The notes under the pieces were generated by a model. The model did no database searches and had not been told where the DNA came from. It saw only the letters and a list, made by a program, of their open reading frames with translations. From contig JALIZF010001885.1 in the NCBI GenBank assembly GCA_029948255.1, forward strand, positions 744,001 through 808,000: a stretch of DNA of 64,000 bases. Direction: 5' to 3'. The translations under genes were made by a program, and so were the position numbers. Shown piece by piece: positions 1-11,461 of the stretch (position 1 is its first letter; each line of letters begins with the position of its first letter). This stretch comes from Telmatactis stephensoni (taxonomy: Eukaryota > Cnidaria > Anthozoa > Actiniaria > Isophelliidae).

Positions 1-933
1 TCGAAAATTAGTCAATTATATTCACGAATCTGGCAAAAACATTGGTTTTGTTCATAAATATGCAGTGAAATGGCTTTTTGCCTTTGGCGCGACCAATTAT
101 AGTAAGCACTCAATAGCTTGTATGTCAGATATATCCCGTGTCCCCAAAGAGAAGACCCTCAAGTGGGATGTTTGAAAAGTTTCAGTCAATTTAATTGTAA
201 ATTTTGCTTTAAAATTTGCAATAATTTAGCCAAGTGTTTCTCAACGCTTCCCTGATTAATCGCCAAGTGCTCTAAATCTGCACACGACACAGCTGGAAAG
301 TTTTCTGTTTCTTTACAAAATACAATGTTTCGAGCAGATTCAATATTCATAATTCGAAAGGTGCGCGCGCGTGCTGTGTGCATATTTAGAGTTCGCAGTA
401 TACGCGTCCTTCGGCCAATAAAATCGCTCGTTATATGATAGTTATTTTATAATTTTTTTTCGAGCAAGGTTATGAACAATCAGGAACATAATCCTTTCCT
501 CTCTTGTAGGAAAAAGCGGCTTTCTATGAAGTCCTGTTTTAATCCTTTTTATTTGTTCTTAAGTAGTTCTTTGTTAAATAAAGCAATTTAGAGTTTAAGA
601 AGGCGTTGAATTAGCTCCGTATCATCACGCATTGCCGAGATATTTTGTAATTATAGCGAATAGATGCAAACACGTCGGCAAGCTTTTAAAGTTGTTGTGG
701 TTATTGTTGTTAATCTAGCTAAGGCCCCCATAAAGTTAAGAAGGCGTTACTGTCGCGCTGCTTTCACGGTTTCTCTCGTCGTGGTTGAGCTCCGTATCAC
801 AATACAAGTGATTTCTATGAAAGCTGTATCTACAGTGATCAACCACAAACAAGTTGATTTTCACATGCCAAATGTCGCTTATTGTCTCTTGTCGTGCATC
901 GATTGTTGCATGTCGTAAATGGTATACGTTCTT

Positions 934-1071
934 TAGAGTAGATTTCGTATGACTGTGAAAACGGCACGGCACGGTTACGGCAGGAATTTCGAATGATTTT
1001 ATAGACAACACGGCACTGACACGGCCACGGCACGGCGCGGTCCGTTTCACACTCATACGAAATCTGCTCTA
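934..1071. mobile_element. Foldback MITE, TAGAGTA family, copy 1
   Basis: 138-bp inverted-repeat element. The left arm starts TAGAGTA-GATTTCGTATGAC-TGTGAAA and the right arm is its near-perfect reverse complement. The interior is rich in CGGCACGG/ACGG motifs. Related copies lie at 3652-3800, 11326-11461, 30757-30905, 36912-37061 and, degenerate, 28495-28625. No coding capacity, so non-autonomous. Confidence 0.85.
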
Positions 1072-1257
1072 TCCTTTTATTCATAAGTCATCTAGCATTA
1101 AATGACACGTGATATGCTCAGTGGAAAGTATCACAGGAAAATTTGTATCGCCTCTGTTTGGGCTTGCAATCGAACCATAAATTCTGATAAGTTTTGAATA
1201 AATACACATGCGCTGATATTTTCATTTAACGCCTAGCCTTTTTCTGTGTGCTTCCTT

Positions 1258-1282
1258 TTTCATTTTTTTTTCTTTCTTTTTC

Positions 1283-1318
<36 letters not shown>
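1258..1318. repeat. (TTTTC)n / poly-pyrimidine tract
   Basis: A run of TTTTC pentamers ending in poly-T. Simple sequence with no coding content. Confidence 0.85.
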
Positions 1319-2018
1319 GATTTTGAAAAGCGACACTCAAGACTTTAGCTTGTTTTAGCACAGCGCACGCTCAAGGGAAGCCATTTGAATGTTTATGGAT
1401 AAAGCCAATCAAAGTCAACTTTGTCTCAAAATCCTTGGCGCTGAATTTGAAAACGAAAAATGTATTATAAAAATATATCACGATAAAAATTCGTTTCAGA
1501 TGATGAATTAAAACTAAGTAATTTGAAACTCGCCTGAGAAGAACGTGAATCAGCTGTCAAGCTGCTTGCAGGCAATAAAATAGAATAAATACAAAGCATA
1601 AATCAGTCATTCAAAATCAATATAATTATATCCCAGATTGTTGAAAACCGATCCATCATCTATTCTTCATATCTACTCTTTCTGCGAACTTCTAAACCAA
1701 ACAAAGTTTCAAACTTGTGAACTAAAATTGAGCTAAGTCCTAGTGTGAAGTTTCAACGAATGTGCCGTTATAATTATAAGCTAAAGTTTTGAATCTTTTT
1801 GTTGTACTTTAATTTCACCGACAAAACGTCGGACCAACTTAGAGACATTCAGTCTTTTCAGCTGAATAAACTTTCCTGTTGAAACTATCATAATTCTACA
1901 ATTTTATTCATTGGGTTTTCTTTCACGCTAGGCTTCTCAGCTTTTAGAAACGCCTCATTTCCAGTCAAAGGCGGGAAAAACTTAGTCAAAGGCGGAAAAC
2001 CAATCATTAGTTAGATAA

Positions 2019-5000
2019 ATGGTGGCTTCTAGCAATATGGCAATCGTTATACTTTTGATTGGAGTTTTGGCCGTATTTCCAGTAATTCAGGCTGTTCCAC
2101 TAAATCATCCATTCAAGGTATATGTTCTTTCTAAAGCCGTGTCGACGACGGAAGATACGGTTTCACTGTTTTTCGACTGTTCAAGAAAACAACAGAGTTG
2201 AATTGCGCTTTCAAGGATTTTTGAATGTAGAGCGTTTTCAGATATATATTTTTCGTTGAAAACGGTCATCAGCGTCGTTCAGTACTGCGTTGCCGGAACA
2301 CGAACTGATTCAAATGAAAAACAAACTTAAGAAGCCGGATCGTGATCTGCGAGTCATACAACTAAGTTTGTTTCCGAATAGCGACGAATGTTTGTACAGT
2401 ATTTCCTAAGTCTTGAACTTGTTGTAACAAATTAATCATGTTCTTTCTTTAGGACGCTGTCCTTTTGCGAAATGTTCGGGCCCCTAAGCAACCAAAAGCA
2501 GGTATAGTTACACTGGGTCTGTGCCTTTTACTTCTGCTTATAAATGTTTATGTCACTAGTGAAAGACAAGTACTACTAATGAGTAGTACACTGTAAGTTA
2601 CTGTATCTGTGTATGTTGCTTATGCTTATGCTTATGTCACTAGTGAAAAGACAAGCACTGCTAATAAGCAGTACATTACTGAGTCTGTGTATGTTGCTTG
2701 TGCTTGTGCTTCTGATGTCACTAGTGAAAAGACAAGCACTGCTAATGAGCAGTATCGTATTGAGTCTGTGTATGTTGCTTGTGCTTATAAATGCTTATGT
2801 CACTAGTGAAAAGACAAGCACTGCTAATCATGAGCAGTACATTACTGAGTCTGTGTTTGTTGCTTGTGCTAATGCTTATGTCACTAGTGAAAAGACAAGC
2901 ACTACTAATGAGCAGTACATTACTGAGTCTGTGTATGTTGCTTGTGCCGTGTGACTCTAATCGAAATTTGACTCTGAAACTAGATCAATTTTGATATCAT
3001 TTTTCAGATTGTGGGAGCCCTCTACAAGGAAAGTCAGGGAAGCTACAGTCGCCCAAATTCCCGTCCCCCTACCCCACGGAATCTACCTGCGTCTGGCTAA
3101 TTACAGTCGATAAAAATAGTGCTGTAGAGTTACAGTTTAAAGAGTTTGATATAGAACGCAGTAAAAAATGTCGGTACGACAGTCTGAAGATTTACGACGG
3201 TAGCAACGTAAGTGATTCAGCGTAACAGTAAAAAACCGTCCATCAACAAATATTTTAACGTTAAGTAAATCCTTGAGTGTTACGTACGGTAATTGTTAAG
3301 CAACCGGTATCCTTACTTTCTTGTAAACTTGTCGTAACGGCAACGTAATCGTGCAGGCTTGTAACAGGAACGTAAGTGTACCGTAAATGTACCGTGATCT
3401 GCACGCTACTGAAAACTGTACCATATATAACGTAGCGGTACCAAACCCTGTACGTATGTTACCGAATATAACATAAACGTACCGTAAATAACGTAACTGT
3501 ACCGTATATAACGTAACCGTACCAAACCCTGTACACAGGGAGCCCACAGCTACCAGTAGAAATAGTGCCTTATAAACATATGTTTAGTTTATAAAACACT
3601 GTTTCTACTGGTAGCTGTGGGCTCCCTGTGCCATGTACGTATGTTGCCGAATAGAGTAGATTTCGTATGACTGTGAAAACGGCACCACACGGTCACGGCA
3701 CGGTTACGGTAGAAATTTCAAATGTTTTTACAGACATCACGGCACTGTCACGGTCACGGCACGGCGCGGTCCGTTTCACACTCATACGAAATCTGCTCTA
3801 TAACATAAACGTACCGTAAATAACGTAACCGTACCGTATATAACGTTATCGTACCAAACCCTGTACGTATCTTACCGAATATAACATAAACGAACCGTAG
3901 ATAACGTAACCGTACCGTATATAACGTAACTATATCAAAACCTGTACTGAATGTTACGTAACCATACTGTATCATTACCTTATATAGCGTAACCGTAATC
4001 ATATATTTTCTGATAAGTCTAAAGCACCTGAACTTGCCAATCTCTGTGGATCCAAGACACCAACCACTCCCATCCGTACATCCGGGAACACCATGTACAT
4101 CGTGATGACGTCAGATGAGGTTGATACTGGGAAAGGTTTCCTAGCAACATGGAAAGCTGTATCCAGAAGCATAAGTGAGTGTAGTCCAGTCTTAATCTAG
4201 GAGAGATTGGGAGGATCGATCGGAGGATTGGAAAGGGGTAGAGGAAGGGATGATTTCTTTCCCCTTGCTTTTTTGATTTTTTGTCTTAGTGTATATTTCT
4301 TTGATTGTTTGTTCAATTGCTTGTTGGCTGGTTTGTTTGTTTGTTTGTTGGTTGGTTGGTTATAGTTAGTTGGTTGGTTGGATACTCGGTTTGTTATTAT
4401 TTCTGCTTTGGCATTTGCTAATCACGGCGATGAATTTGGAGGTGCCTCGTCGCCTTCACTTCGAAATCACTTCTGCACTTCACTTTTATTTCACGCCTTC
4501 ACTTTTATTTCTGCTCGTTTACATTTTATTTTATTCACTTTATAGAATGTGGTGGAACATTCACTAGTTTAACTGGAACAATCACAACACCAGATTTCCC
4601 CAACAACTACCCTGCTAACATAGACTGTGAGTGGATCATCACGGTACCAATCACTCATTCGCTTACACTTAGCTTCGAAACGTTCAATATCGAACAAAGT
4701 GCTAAGTGCTCCTACGATAGTTTGGAGATCTGGGAAGGAGCAAAAAAGGACTCTCCCTCCCTTGGTGAGTAAAAATTATACTATAACTCCATCCTGCTCA
4801 AGTTGACCCGTATCTCTTGGATTCTTTAAGCCCTTATTTGCTATTGCTTGCTCTGTGGAATACAACTCGATATCCCTTCACGACAGAGATTATAGTCTGA
4901 CTATTGAAGTCAGAGTCAGAGTCGACCTCACCTCACAAGTATTTGGAAAATCGGGCTTGAATATAGCTTTCACGAATTTCTTCAATATGTACTTAAAGTG

Positions 5001-6283
5001 CCTATAAAGTCTAGCCAGAAATAATTTGTCTAAAAAGAACTTGGCCTCTGAAACAAAAATATTTTGAAAAGTGGGTCTTTCAATTTCTGTTGACCGGGAA
5101 AAAGCGCTGCAAAGTTGGAGAAAAAGCACATTTTGGGCATCCTGTGGAAAAATTTGTGAGAACCCTGGGAGACTGAGACCCAGGAATAAAGTTTAATTTA
5201 GACGCTACAAGCTCTTAATATCCTTGTATATTGTCGTTGCTATAACCTCTGACTAAGTTCTGCTAAAAATTCTATTTCTTTGATATAGCTATTTTCAGCT
5301 CTTTCTTTAAGTCAAAATGCCGTGACAAGATACTTGTCCCGGACATTACGTCACAATGTGCCTTACATTACGTCACGATATCAAAGTTTATTATCAACCA
5401 AATGAGTTTATTATTAACCAAATTCGTCCCAGCCTTCCAAAGAACGCGGATTTTTGTCTGGAGCGACAGCTTTGAACGGACGGATACACTGGAAAAAAAC
5501 TTACGTCTTTGATGTCGCTTTAATTATATTTCCCCAAGATACTCAACTTTTGAAAAATATACATTTTCGCTAGGGCTTGTAGGGACTTTAATAAAAAGTA
5601 CGATTTATAAACAGAAGTTATGATACTTCCAAGCTCAGACATTAACCATTATGCCGGTCCAAAAGAAAATTTAAAGTCAAATATACACATGTATAGACGC
5701 TTTTCATGAAGCTACTAATAATATGTAGATACACTTTCCACCTCATTTTGGCTAAGAAAACGAATCACCAAACATGCATGCCATTGTTTAGTTGCGCCAA
5801 AGTGAGGCAAGAGTTGTATCTGTATATGATTAGCGGCATTACGCAAAGGGTCTATTACAATGGAACCTCCGAATCTGGAACACACAGGGGGACACCTTTT
5901 TACAATGTTGAAAGGTATCTTTCCTCATTGCTTCAATCTCTATTAAGGGAGACACCTCTATTAAGGGAACATTTTTTCCTGGTCTTAATGATCCCTTAAT
6001 GGAGGTTCCACTGTATAAAGAAGGTGTCACGTTTTGTTGCAGGTCGTTTCTGTGGTACTAACTCACCTGGACAGATCAACGCACAGGGAACAACTCTAAG
6101 GATCAAACTTCACTCAGATGAGTCGGATACAGGAAGAGGGTTCAAGGCTGTGTGGACGTCAAAGAACCTTGCTGCAGCGAAATCAGGTTGGAATGGAGAA
6201 TTAATTCAAACAACAATAAACTTGGCATCTAATATGCATTCACTCGAGCTATCCTTGTAATAGACTATGACTAAATCTTTTTA

Positions 6284-6334
<51 letters not shown>

Positions 6335-9043
6335 ACTCACAAGCCCTTTTAGCCTCAAAGAACAAAATTTCAAATGCCACAAAAATTTGGAAAATGCGTC
6401 TCCGAAATATAATGCCATGTACTTTGTGAGGTGTGACATTTTGATCAGCATAAACAAACGTCGTTTTCTTTAAATATTTCCCACAAGCTTTAAGTTTTGC
6501 CACAAGTTTTGATCAACGATAACACATGTGTAGCTTTGACAGTTTTTGATGAAAATGAAAACAGCAGTTTTTGTTTTGTTTTGTTTTAGTTTTAAACTGC
6601 AAGTTAAAAGGAGCAAACAGAAAGCTATAATGGTGTACAAATCTTTGAATGCTCTTACTCCGAGTTATCTAAAGGATTTGTTCACCATTAAGAGTGCTCC
6701 TTATATATTTAGGGACTCTGAAAACAAACTTACTATTCCTAAACCGCGAACAGATTACTGTAAGCGAAGCTTCAGTAGTTACAGCGGCTCTGTATTGTGG
6801 AATGGATTTCCTGTCGAACTGAGAAAGTCAAGTTCCCTCAGTCAATTCAAAAGAGGACTTGACAATTTTTATTCAAAATCGGATTCCCACACGGCAAAAA
6901 TGTAAATCAGTTTTTATTTATCTTTTCTGTAAATATATACGCTGATGTTTTTACCGTGTCAAAATAAAGTTGTCTGTCTGTCTGTCTGTCTGTCAGTTGT
7001 TTCGCTGGGCTTTGTATGGGGGTGCTCGCGGTAAAACTGCTAGCTGTTGAACGGAACAGGTGAAATACATTGTGTAGAGTGAGAGTTAAGCCTTTAAGCC
7101 CAATTTTCTTGTCCCTCTCCAGGCGTTCGTCTGTGTGGTACAAGCGCTGTTGGTACACGTATAGTAGGAGGCGTGGTTGCTAAGGCAGGGGCGTGGCCCT
7201 GGCAAGTTGCACTTTTATGGAACAAGGGATATGACAAAGGCATTCATTTTTGCGGGGGTTCGCTCATCAGTACTGAGTGGGTGATAACCGCTGCCCACTG
7301 CTTTGATATCACCAAAGATAAAACTATGTACAAGTTGAGATTAGGTAAATTTGAAGTGTTTTTAACATACGATTATGTTTAGGGTTTGTTTGATTGGATG
7401 GAGTATTGCCGGACCAGGGGCCGGTTCCTGAAAAGTCGAATAGTCTTAAAGAAATCAAGGGTTAAAATTAGCCTCTCTCTCCTTTTTCTCTTCCCTCCCC
7501 TAGCCTCTAGTTTTCCTCAGCTTTCTAGGACCACAGGAAACCCAACGAATGAGTTGCCTGCTCATTTACCGTAGATACACCCTGATTCTTTGGGCAACTT
7601 AAGGCGACTTTAAAAATCGCCTAAATTAAAGTCGCTCTAAGTCGCCTTAAGTTAAAAGTAAAAATTGGTCAAAAGGGACTTAAGGAGACTTTTTGTGATT
7701 TAAGGCGACTTTAGGCCCGGAATCGGCCTTGTTGATACTCACATTCACTACTTCTACATTAAATATTTTACATACTCAACACACATATTGATTTTTGCTG
7801 AGGGCGGAAAAACTAGAGAAAAAATCCTCATATCCAGGTAGAGAACAACAAACTCAGTTCACATACAGGTACGATCCAGTACCTGAATTGGTACTTGAAC
7901 CCAGATCACAGAGGTGAATGGCCAAGTGCTCTCACCAGTTCGACAACCATGCCATTTGAATGAATAGTATGGCTCTTTATTATAGCTTCAGTTTATTGAT
8001 CTCCAGGTGAACATCTTCTCAACAAAACCGAAGGAACTGAACAAGATTTCTTGATCGACAAATACTACATTCACCCAAAGTACGACGACAAGACCACCGA
8101 CAACGACTTGGCTCTTATTAAACTCGATAGACCTGCTACTTTAAATAAGAGAGTTAATACCATATGTCTACCAGAGGTAGATGATGAGTTTAAAGCTGGT
8201 ACCATGTGTACTATTAGTGGATGGGGTGCGTTACAAGAGGGTGCCGTGACATCAAAGGTAATATATAGTAATGCAATCCAACAATGATTCCCAAAATAAC
8301 TTCTTTGTTTTTAAATTTGGATTTAAGAAATTTAGCAACAATATCAAAACGTCAGAAGAAAACGGGCGCCCAGTATACGCAGACAGCGCGCAATGTTATG
8401 TGCCATTATGGAAACATGATGTTATGAACAATGCCGACATAAAATGCGTATGGTGTTGTCGTTTCAGGTTTTGATGCAAGCCAAAGTTCCCATCGTGTCA
8501 CGTGAATTGTGTAAACACAAGCAATCATACGGCGAAAAGATCACCCCCAACATGCTTTGCGGCGGGTTAAGACAGGGCGGGGTCGACACGTGTCAAGGGG
8601 ATTCAGGGGGGCCGTTTGTGTGTAAAAATCCACAGAACCCTAAACAATGGTCCCTTGTTGGGGTAACAAGCTGGGGCAAGGGATGTGCTAGGGCGTTAAA
8701 ATATGGAGTCTACGCAAATGTAAGACGATATCTGCTTTGGATAAACTTTTTAACCGGTAATATGCCAACACTAAGCCCTGCAAAACCGACTACGAAACTT
8801 AATCTTCCTGGACTTACACTAACGCCACTCCCTGGAGGTAACAAAATAACACTCCCGCCACTTCCAGGTGGAGACAAGCCGACGCTCCCGCCCCTCCCAG
8901 GGGGTGATAAGTCGACGCTCCCTCCCCTCCCGGGAGGAGGCAAGCCGTCACATCCACCCTTTCCAGGAGGAGATAAATCGACACTTTCACCCCTTCCTGG
9001 AGGTGATAAGCCAACGCTTCCCACCCCTCCCAGGGGGCGATAG
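2019..9043 (+). CDS. Secreted CUB-CUB-trypsin serine protease with proline-rich repeat tail
   Basis: Nine exons joined by GT-AG introns: 2019-2117, 2453-2501, 3008-3207, 4018-4174, 4546-4764, 6043-6186, 7123-7344, 8007-8257, 8468-9043. All phases agree and the total is 1917 nt (638 residues). Residues 1-26 form a signal peptide (cleavage after VIQA). CUB1 is about 51-165 and CUB2 about 170-284. The trypsin domain starts at the activation site R302|IVGG. The triad is His348 (TAAHC), Asp397 (DNDLAL) and Ser493 (GDSGGP), and Asp487 at the S1 position predicts cleavage after Lys/Arg. Cys294 in the propeptide can pair with the Cys of NTICLP, giving a two-chain enzyme. The tail is [11 protein letters not shown] repeats. 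The weakest splice is the exon 6 donor (GTTGGA). The architecture matches coral 'CUB and peptidase domain-containing protein'; ovochymase-like proteases are the alternative. Extracellular location is clear, substrate unknown, and a role in skeletal matrix is inference. Confidence 0.9.
2510..2950. repeat. 80-84 bp tandem repeat in intron 2 of the protease
   Basis: Five copies, marked by TGTCACTAGTGAAA at about 2551, 2635, 2716, 2799 and 2879. Spacings are 84, 81, 83 and 80 bp. All three frames stay partly open because of the repeat, giving false ORFs. Confidence 0.9.
3535..3630. mobile_element. 96-bp foldback inside the array
   Basis: The left arm CACAGGGAGCCCACAGCTAC is mirrored by GTAGCTGTGGGCTCCCTGTG about 70 bp further on, and the pairing continues through ..CAGTAGAAA. 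The loop is AT-rich. No coding content. Confidence 0.85.
3652..3800. mobile_element. Foldback MITE, TAGAGTA family, copy 2
   Basis: 149 bp with terminal arms almost identical to copy 1 (934-1071), including the TAGAGTA-GATTTCGTATGAC-TGTGAAA layout and the ACGG-rich interior. It is inserted in the ACCGTA array of intron 3. Confidence 0.88.
5858..6013. mobile_element. Pogo/Tigger-like MITE in intron 5 of the protease
   Basis: The termini CAATGGAACCTCC and GGAGGTTCCACTG are inverted and each is flanked by TA, the target duplication used by Tc1/mariner and pogo elements. It is 156 bp and non-coding. The interior TCTATTAAGGGA resembles the unit of the 97-bp satellite at 13373-14226. Confidence 0.75.
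6287..6331. repeat. (CT)n microsatellite
   Basis: Uninterrupted CT dinucleotide run of about 44 bp in intron 6 of the protease. Confidence 0.95.
6596..6994 (+). mobile_element. 5'-truncated non-LTR retrotransposon (CR1/L2-like) 3' end
   Basis: An open frame to 6905 encodes the C-terminal tail typical of LINE reverse transcriptases. It has the [17 protein letters not shown] segment followed by [10 protein letters not shown] and a final FKRGL. A stop at 6903-6905 is followed by a short 3' UTR ending in an AATAAAGTTGTCTG-(TGTC)n microsatellite, the usual LINE 3' terminus. The RT catalytic core and endonuclease are missing, so it is a dead fragment. It sits in intron 6 of the protease in the sense orientation. 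The clade is inferred from motif style only. Confidence 0.75.
7586..7733. mobile_element. Foldback with AAGGCGACTTTA/GGCCCGGAAT motifs
   Basis: An AT-rich stretch with repeated AAGGCGACTTTA and its reverse complement TAAAGTCGC, ending in TTAGGCCCGGAATCGGCC. It resembles the tandem pair at 26651-26944, which ends in GGGCCCGGAGTAGGC. Boundaries are approximate. Confidence 0.5.
7737..7954 (-). mobile_element. tRNA-derived SINE, copy 1 (degenerate)
   Basis: Minus-strand copy of the SINE seen at 9804, 14443, 17787, 28196, 52858 and 57508. The tRNA-like head (A-box-like and B-box-like stretches) is degraded. The central TTTTTTCTCTAGTTTTTCCGCCCTC block and the tail AATGTAGAAGTAGTGAATGTGAG are recognisable on the minus strand. 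Confidence 0.7.
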
Positions 9044-9310
9044 GACAACTCTTCCACCCCTCCCAGGGGGTGATAAAACAACACTCACACCCCCAGGGGG
9101 TGATGGAACAACTCTTCCACCCCTCGCAGGGGGTGACAAAACGACACTCCCACCCCTCCCAGGGAGAGATAATGTTACGACGCAAACTCCTCTTCCAGGA
9201 GAAGAAAAGGTGTCGACAAAACCAGCCCACTCAGGGGGAGAGAAAGGTTCAACACAGCTACCTCTTCCAGAGGGGAAGATTCCAACAAAATTGCCTCACC
9301 AAGGGGGGAC
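8815..9310 (+). repeat. 33-bp coding repeat of the proline-rich tail
   Basis: About a dozen tandem 33-bp units encode [11 protein letters not shown], decaying towards the 3' end. The DNA is C/G-biased (CTCCCAGGGGGTGAT), unlike the AT-rich surroundings. The array lies in the last exon of the protease and crosses the frame break at 9020-9022. Confidence 0.92.
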
Positions 9311-9437
9311 TGTGGATGAGTTTTGGGGCAAAAAAGCAACAGGTGGTGGAGCAGATAAAAAGCCCAGTGCTTTAGTTCCATTTGCTTCTGCTGTATCTTT
9401 ATTCATGAGTAGGTATTTCAGTTCGTCAGATGATTGA
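9044..9437 (+). pseudogene. Out-of-frame continuation of the protease tail
   Basis: After the in-frame stop at 9041-9043, a different frame continues the same [11 protein letters not shown] repeat and ends at 9435-9437 with a distinct C-terminus holding a short hydrophobic stretch (LVPFASAVSLFM). The break maps to the C run 9020-9022, where this unit reads CTTCCCACCC and sister units read CTTCCACCC. Without that one base the protein would be 769 residues rather than 638. It is either an assembly or allelic indel, or a recent truncation. Confidence 0.8.
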
Positions 9438-9700
9438 ATAACATAACCATTGAGTGAATCGAACTTCCTCATGTGGACATTAGCACCCTTGAAATTACCA
9501 CCTACTCTCAGAGAGGGGGCAAGGGAGTAGAGGGAGCGGTGAAGGGTAATTTAAACTTGGGTAGATGTGGCTGCTTTACAGAGAAGTCTACTGAGGAAGT
9601 TCATCGTAAATTTTAGTTTTATTCTTGTTATAAAATAACGATAGGACGATTTAGAATAAATCTAATGAAAAACTGATATTTGACAACGATGATCCGAGTT

Positions 9701-9706
9701 AATAAA
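9701..9706 (+). terminator. Candidate polyadenylation signal of the protease gene
   Basis: AATAAA about 265 bp after the downstream stop at 9437. A second candidate AATAAA lies at 9653-9658. Cleavage site not determinable from sequence alone. Confidence 0.45.
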
Positions 9707-9803
9707 GTTATCGCGATTCTTCTATCATTTTGATCTGCAGAGAGAGACGGCATTATTTTTCGATAATAAGGAACTTAAGCATCCAAAGTTATGAGGAGCA
9801 TGC

Positions 9804-10033
9804 AAGGGTGGTCCAGTGGTCCAGTGGTTAGACCTCTTGCCTCTCACCGCTCTGGTCCCTGGTTCGATTCCCGGACGGGGCACTTCATGTGAGTTGAGTT
9901 TGTTAGTTCGTTCTCTCCCTTGCTTCGAGGGTTTTCTCCGGGTCCTCCGGTTTCCCCCCTCCATCAAAAACAAAATGGTGAGTTGAGAGCAGTATGCATA
10001 AAATACTAGAATGTAGTGGTAGTATGTGAGAAT
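9804..10033 (+). mobile_element. tRNA-derived SINE, copy 2
   Basis: The head has an A-box-like GTGGTCCAGTGGTTAGACC and a B-box GGTTCGATTCCC. It is followed by the family core TGAGTTGAGTTTGTTAG and TTTTCTCCGGGTCCTCCGG, and a tail AATGTAGTGGTAGTATGTGAG. Non-coding; mobilised in trans by a LINE. Confidence 0.85.
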
Positions 10034-10398
10034 ATAGTTTCCCCCAATTAGTGCGCAAGGGCTATTTAATTTTTTTCCAAAAACAACGACGCGGACGTCA
10101 GGCGGACGTTCTTTATCGTGCGCGCACCGTCATCATTGAGGTTCCCGTTCTCGCTAGATTGTCAATTGAGGCTTTCTCACGTTCTGACATTTTAAAGTAG
10201 GCGTGACGTCCGTGCTTGGATTGCTTAAATGCTGAAATTGGACAGTCTCTCAACCAATTAGATTCGAGGAAATTGTTATAGTTATGGTACATTATATAAG
10301 GCCCTTTTAAAATGTCGTCTTAAATTCATCGCTCGTGAAAGGCCCAAGCTTTGAGCCCAAGCATTCCAAATCAAAAAAATCTCTAGTGTATTAAAGGC

Positions 10399-11035
10399 CT
10401 GATGCAACTCTTTTCTGCAACATTGAGCGCAACAGTTCACCGTGTATCCATCACTGTAATGTTGCGCGCAACGTTACAAAAAATGTTACAAACTAGAGTG
10501 ATGTAGCAAACGCGACGCGAAGCGAGAACGAGAAGTGAGATCACGTAAATATCACATTCGTGCGTTGCGTGACTACCGTGACAGCGTCGCCACGCCACGT
10601 TCAGGACGCCATTTTGCTTGTTTTCGCGCCCACTTCTTGACGTCGACGGTCATTTCCAACAAAATTCGTCAGCGCGCACGGCGTCCTCTTTCACGTCGCG
10701 TTTGTGAAATCACTCTGCTTCACGTTAACGGGAAACGGCAGCGTGGATCACGAAACCTCGTTTATGCGTCTGGCGTTGCTGTTTTAACGCGAATCTGAGT
10801 CATTTTAAGTTGGACGTAAACGCTAGAAGTTACTCTTACATTTACGTGCAAAACGCGCCTCGCCATGCGCGAGGAAGTCAAATGATCGTTTCTGCCGCCT
10901 GCTGTTTCCCGTTTACGTGAAGCTTGAACTCAAACCTACAACTTCAGTTGCGCGCAACTCTTGTACCGGTGGACACACGGTGCAACTAACTATATGTTCC
11001 ACGCAATGTTTAATTCTGAAAAAGTTACATCGCGT
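10399..11035. mobile_element. Composite foldback with GCGCGCAAC-type arms
   Basis: The left flank (about 10399-10490, ATGCAACTCTTTTCTGCAAC.. CACCGTGT.. TTGCGCGCAAC) matches the reverse complement of about 10945-11035 (..GTTGCGCGCAACTC.. CACACGGTG.. AAAGTTACATCGC). Arms are diverged, about 65-75% by eye. A second inverted repeat (10494-10717) lies inside. Confidence 0.6.
10494..10717. mobile_element. Inner foldback, TAGAGTG type
   Basis: TAGAGTGATGTAGCAAACG on the left is matched by the reverse complement of CGTTTGTGAAATCACTCTG on the right. The AAACGCGAC stretch is identical in both arms. It shares the TAGAGTG terminus with the elements at 15324, 17384 and 17631. The interior is CG-rich and unlike them. 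Confidence 0.55.
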
Positions 11036-11325
11036 CTCCATGCCTTAGGAAGGTACAAGTTGTGATTGCGGAGATGACATATATTGGTCGGTTATAATAA
11101 TTTAAGTTACATATTTAAACAACTTTGTCGGGTTATACACTGTATTTTTATAGACATGACATATTTACATCTTGCACTTCTTACAACTATTAACCATTAA
11201 CAAACACTTGATGAAATTCAGATACTTGTCCGACGATTTTCTAAGATTCGCGTTCAGTTTTTCACTCGCGTTACAGAGAGGCTCATACCTGAAGAAGAGC
11301 TAACGTTTACGGACATCTTAAATAG

Positions 11326-11461
11326 TAGATTAGTTTTTGGATGACTGTGAAACCGGTACGGAACGGTTACGGCAAGAATCCTGAATGTTTTTAATAGACA
11401 TCACGGCACTGAACGGCCATGGCATGGTACGTTCCCGTTTCACACTCATACGAAAACTGAA
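11326..11461. mobile_element. Foldback MITE, TAGAGTA family, copy 3 (diverged)
   Basis: The left arm TAGATTA-GTTTTTGGATGAC-TGTGAAA, the interior ACGGTTACGGCAAGAATCC, and the right arm CGTTTCACACTCATACGAAAAC match the family layout with several substitutions. Confidence 0.75.

Larger units (their letters stand above)
1..2018. other. Upstream intergenic region, no gene seen
   Basis: No convincing coding exon is visible. The stretch holds one foldback element (934-1071) and a pyrimidine-rich TTTTC tract (about 1258-1318). The last few hundred bases should contain the promoter and 5' UTR of the CUB-protease gene, but I cannot point to a definite TATA box or initiator. Confidence 0.6.
3290..4000. 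repeat. Degenerate array of ACCGTA/ATAACGTA units
   Basis: Intron 3 of the protease is filled with short diverged units (GTACCGTA, TATAACGTAAC, CAAACCCTGTACGTATGTTACCG) repeated roughly every 55-80 bp. Two foldback elements (3535-3630 and 3652-3800) interrupt the array, so the array is older than those insertions. Confidence 0.75.

Noticed and set aside
2609..2994. Overlapping open frames in three phases
   Set aside because: Created by the 80-84 bp tandem repeat in intron 2, not coding.
8710..9230. Minus-strand glycine/proline-rich frames
   Set aside because: Antisense shadows of the repeat tail of the CUB protease.
10535..10798. 87-codon basic open frame
   Set aside because: Lies inside the inner foldback at 10494-10717 and its flank; no domain.
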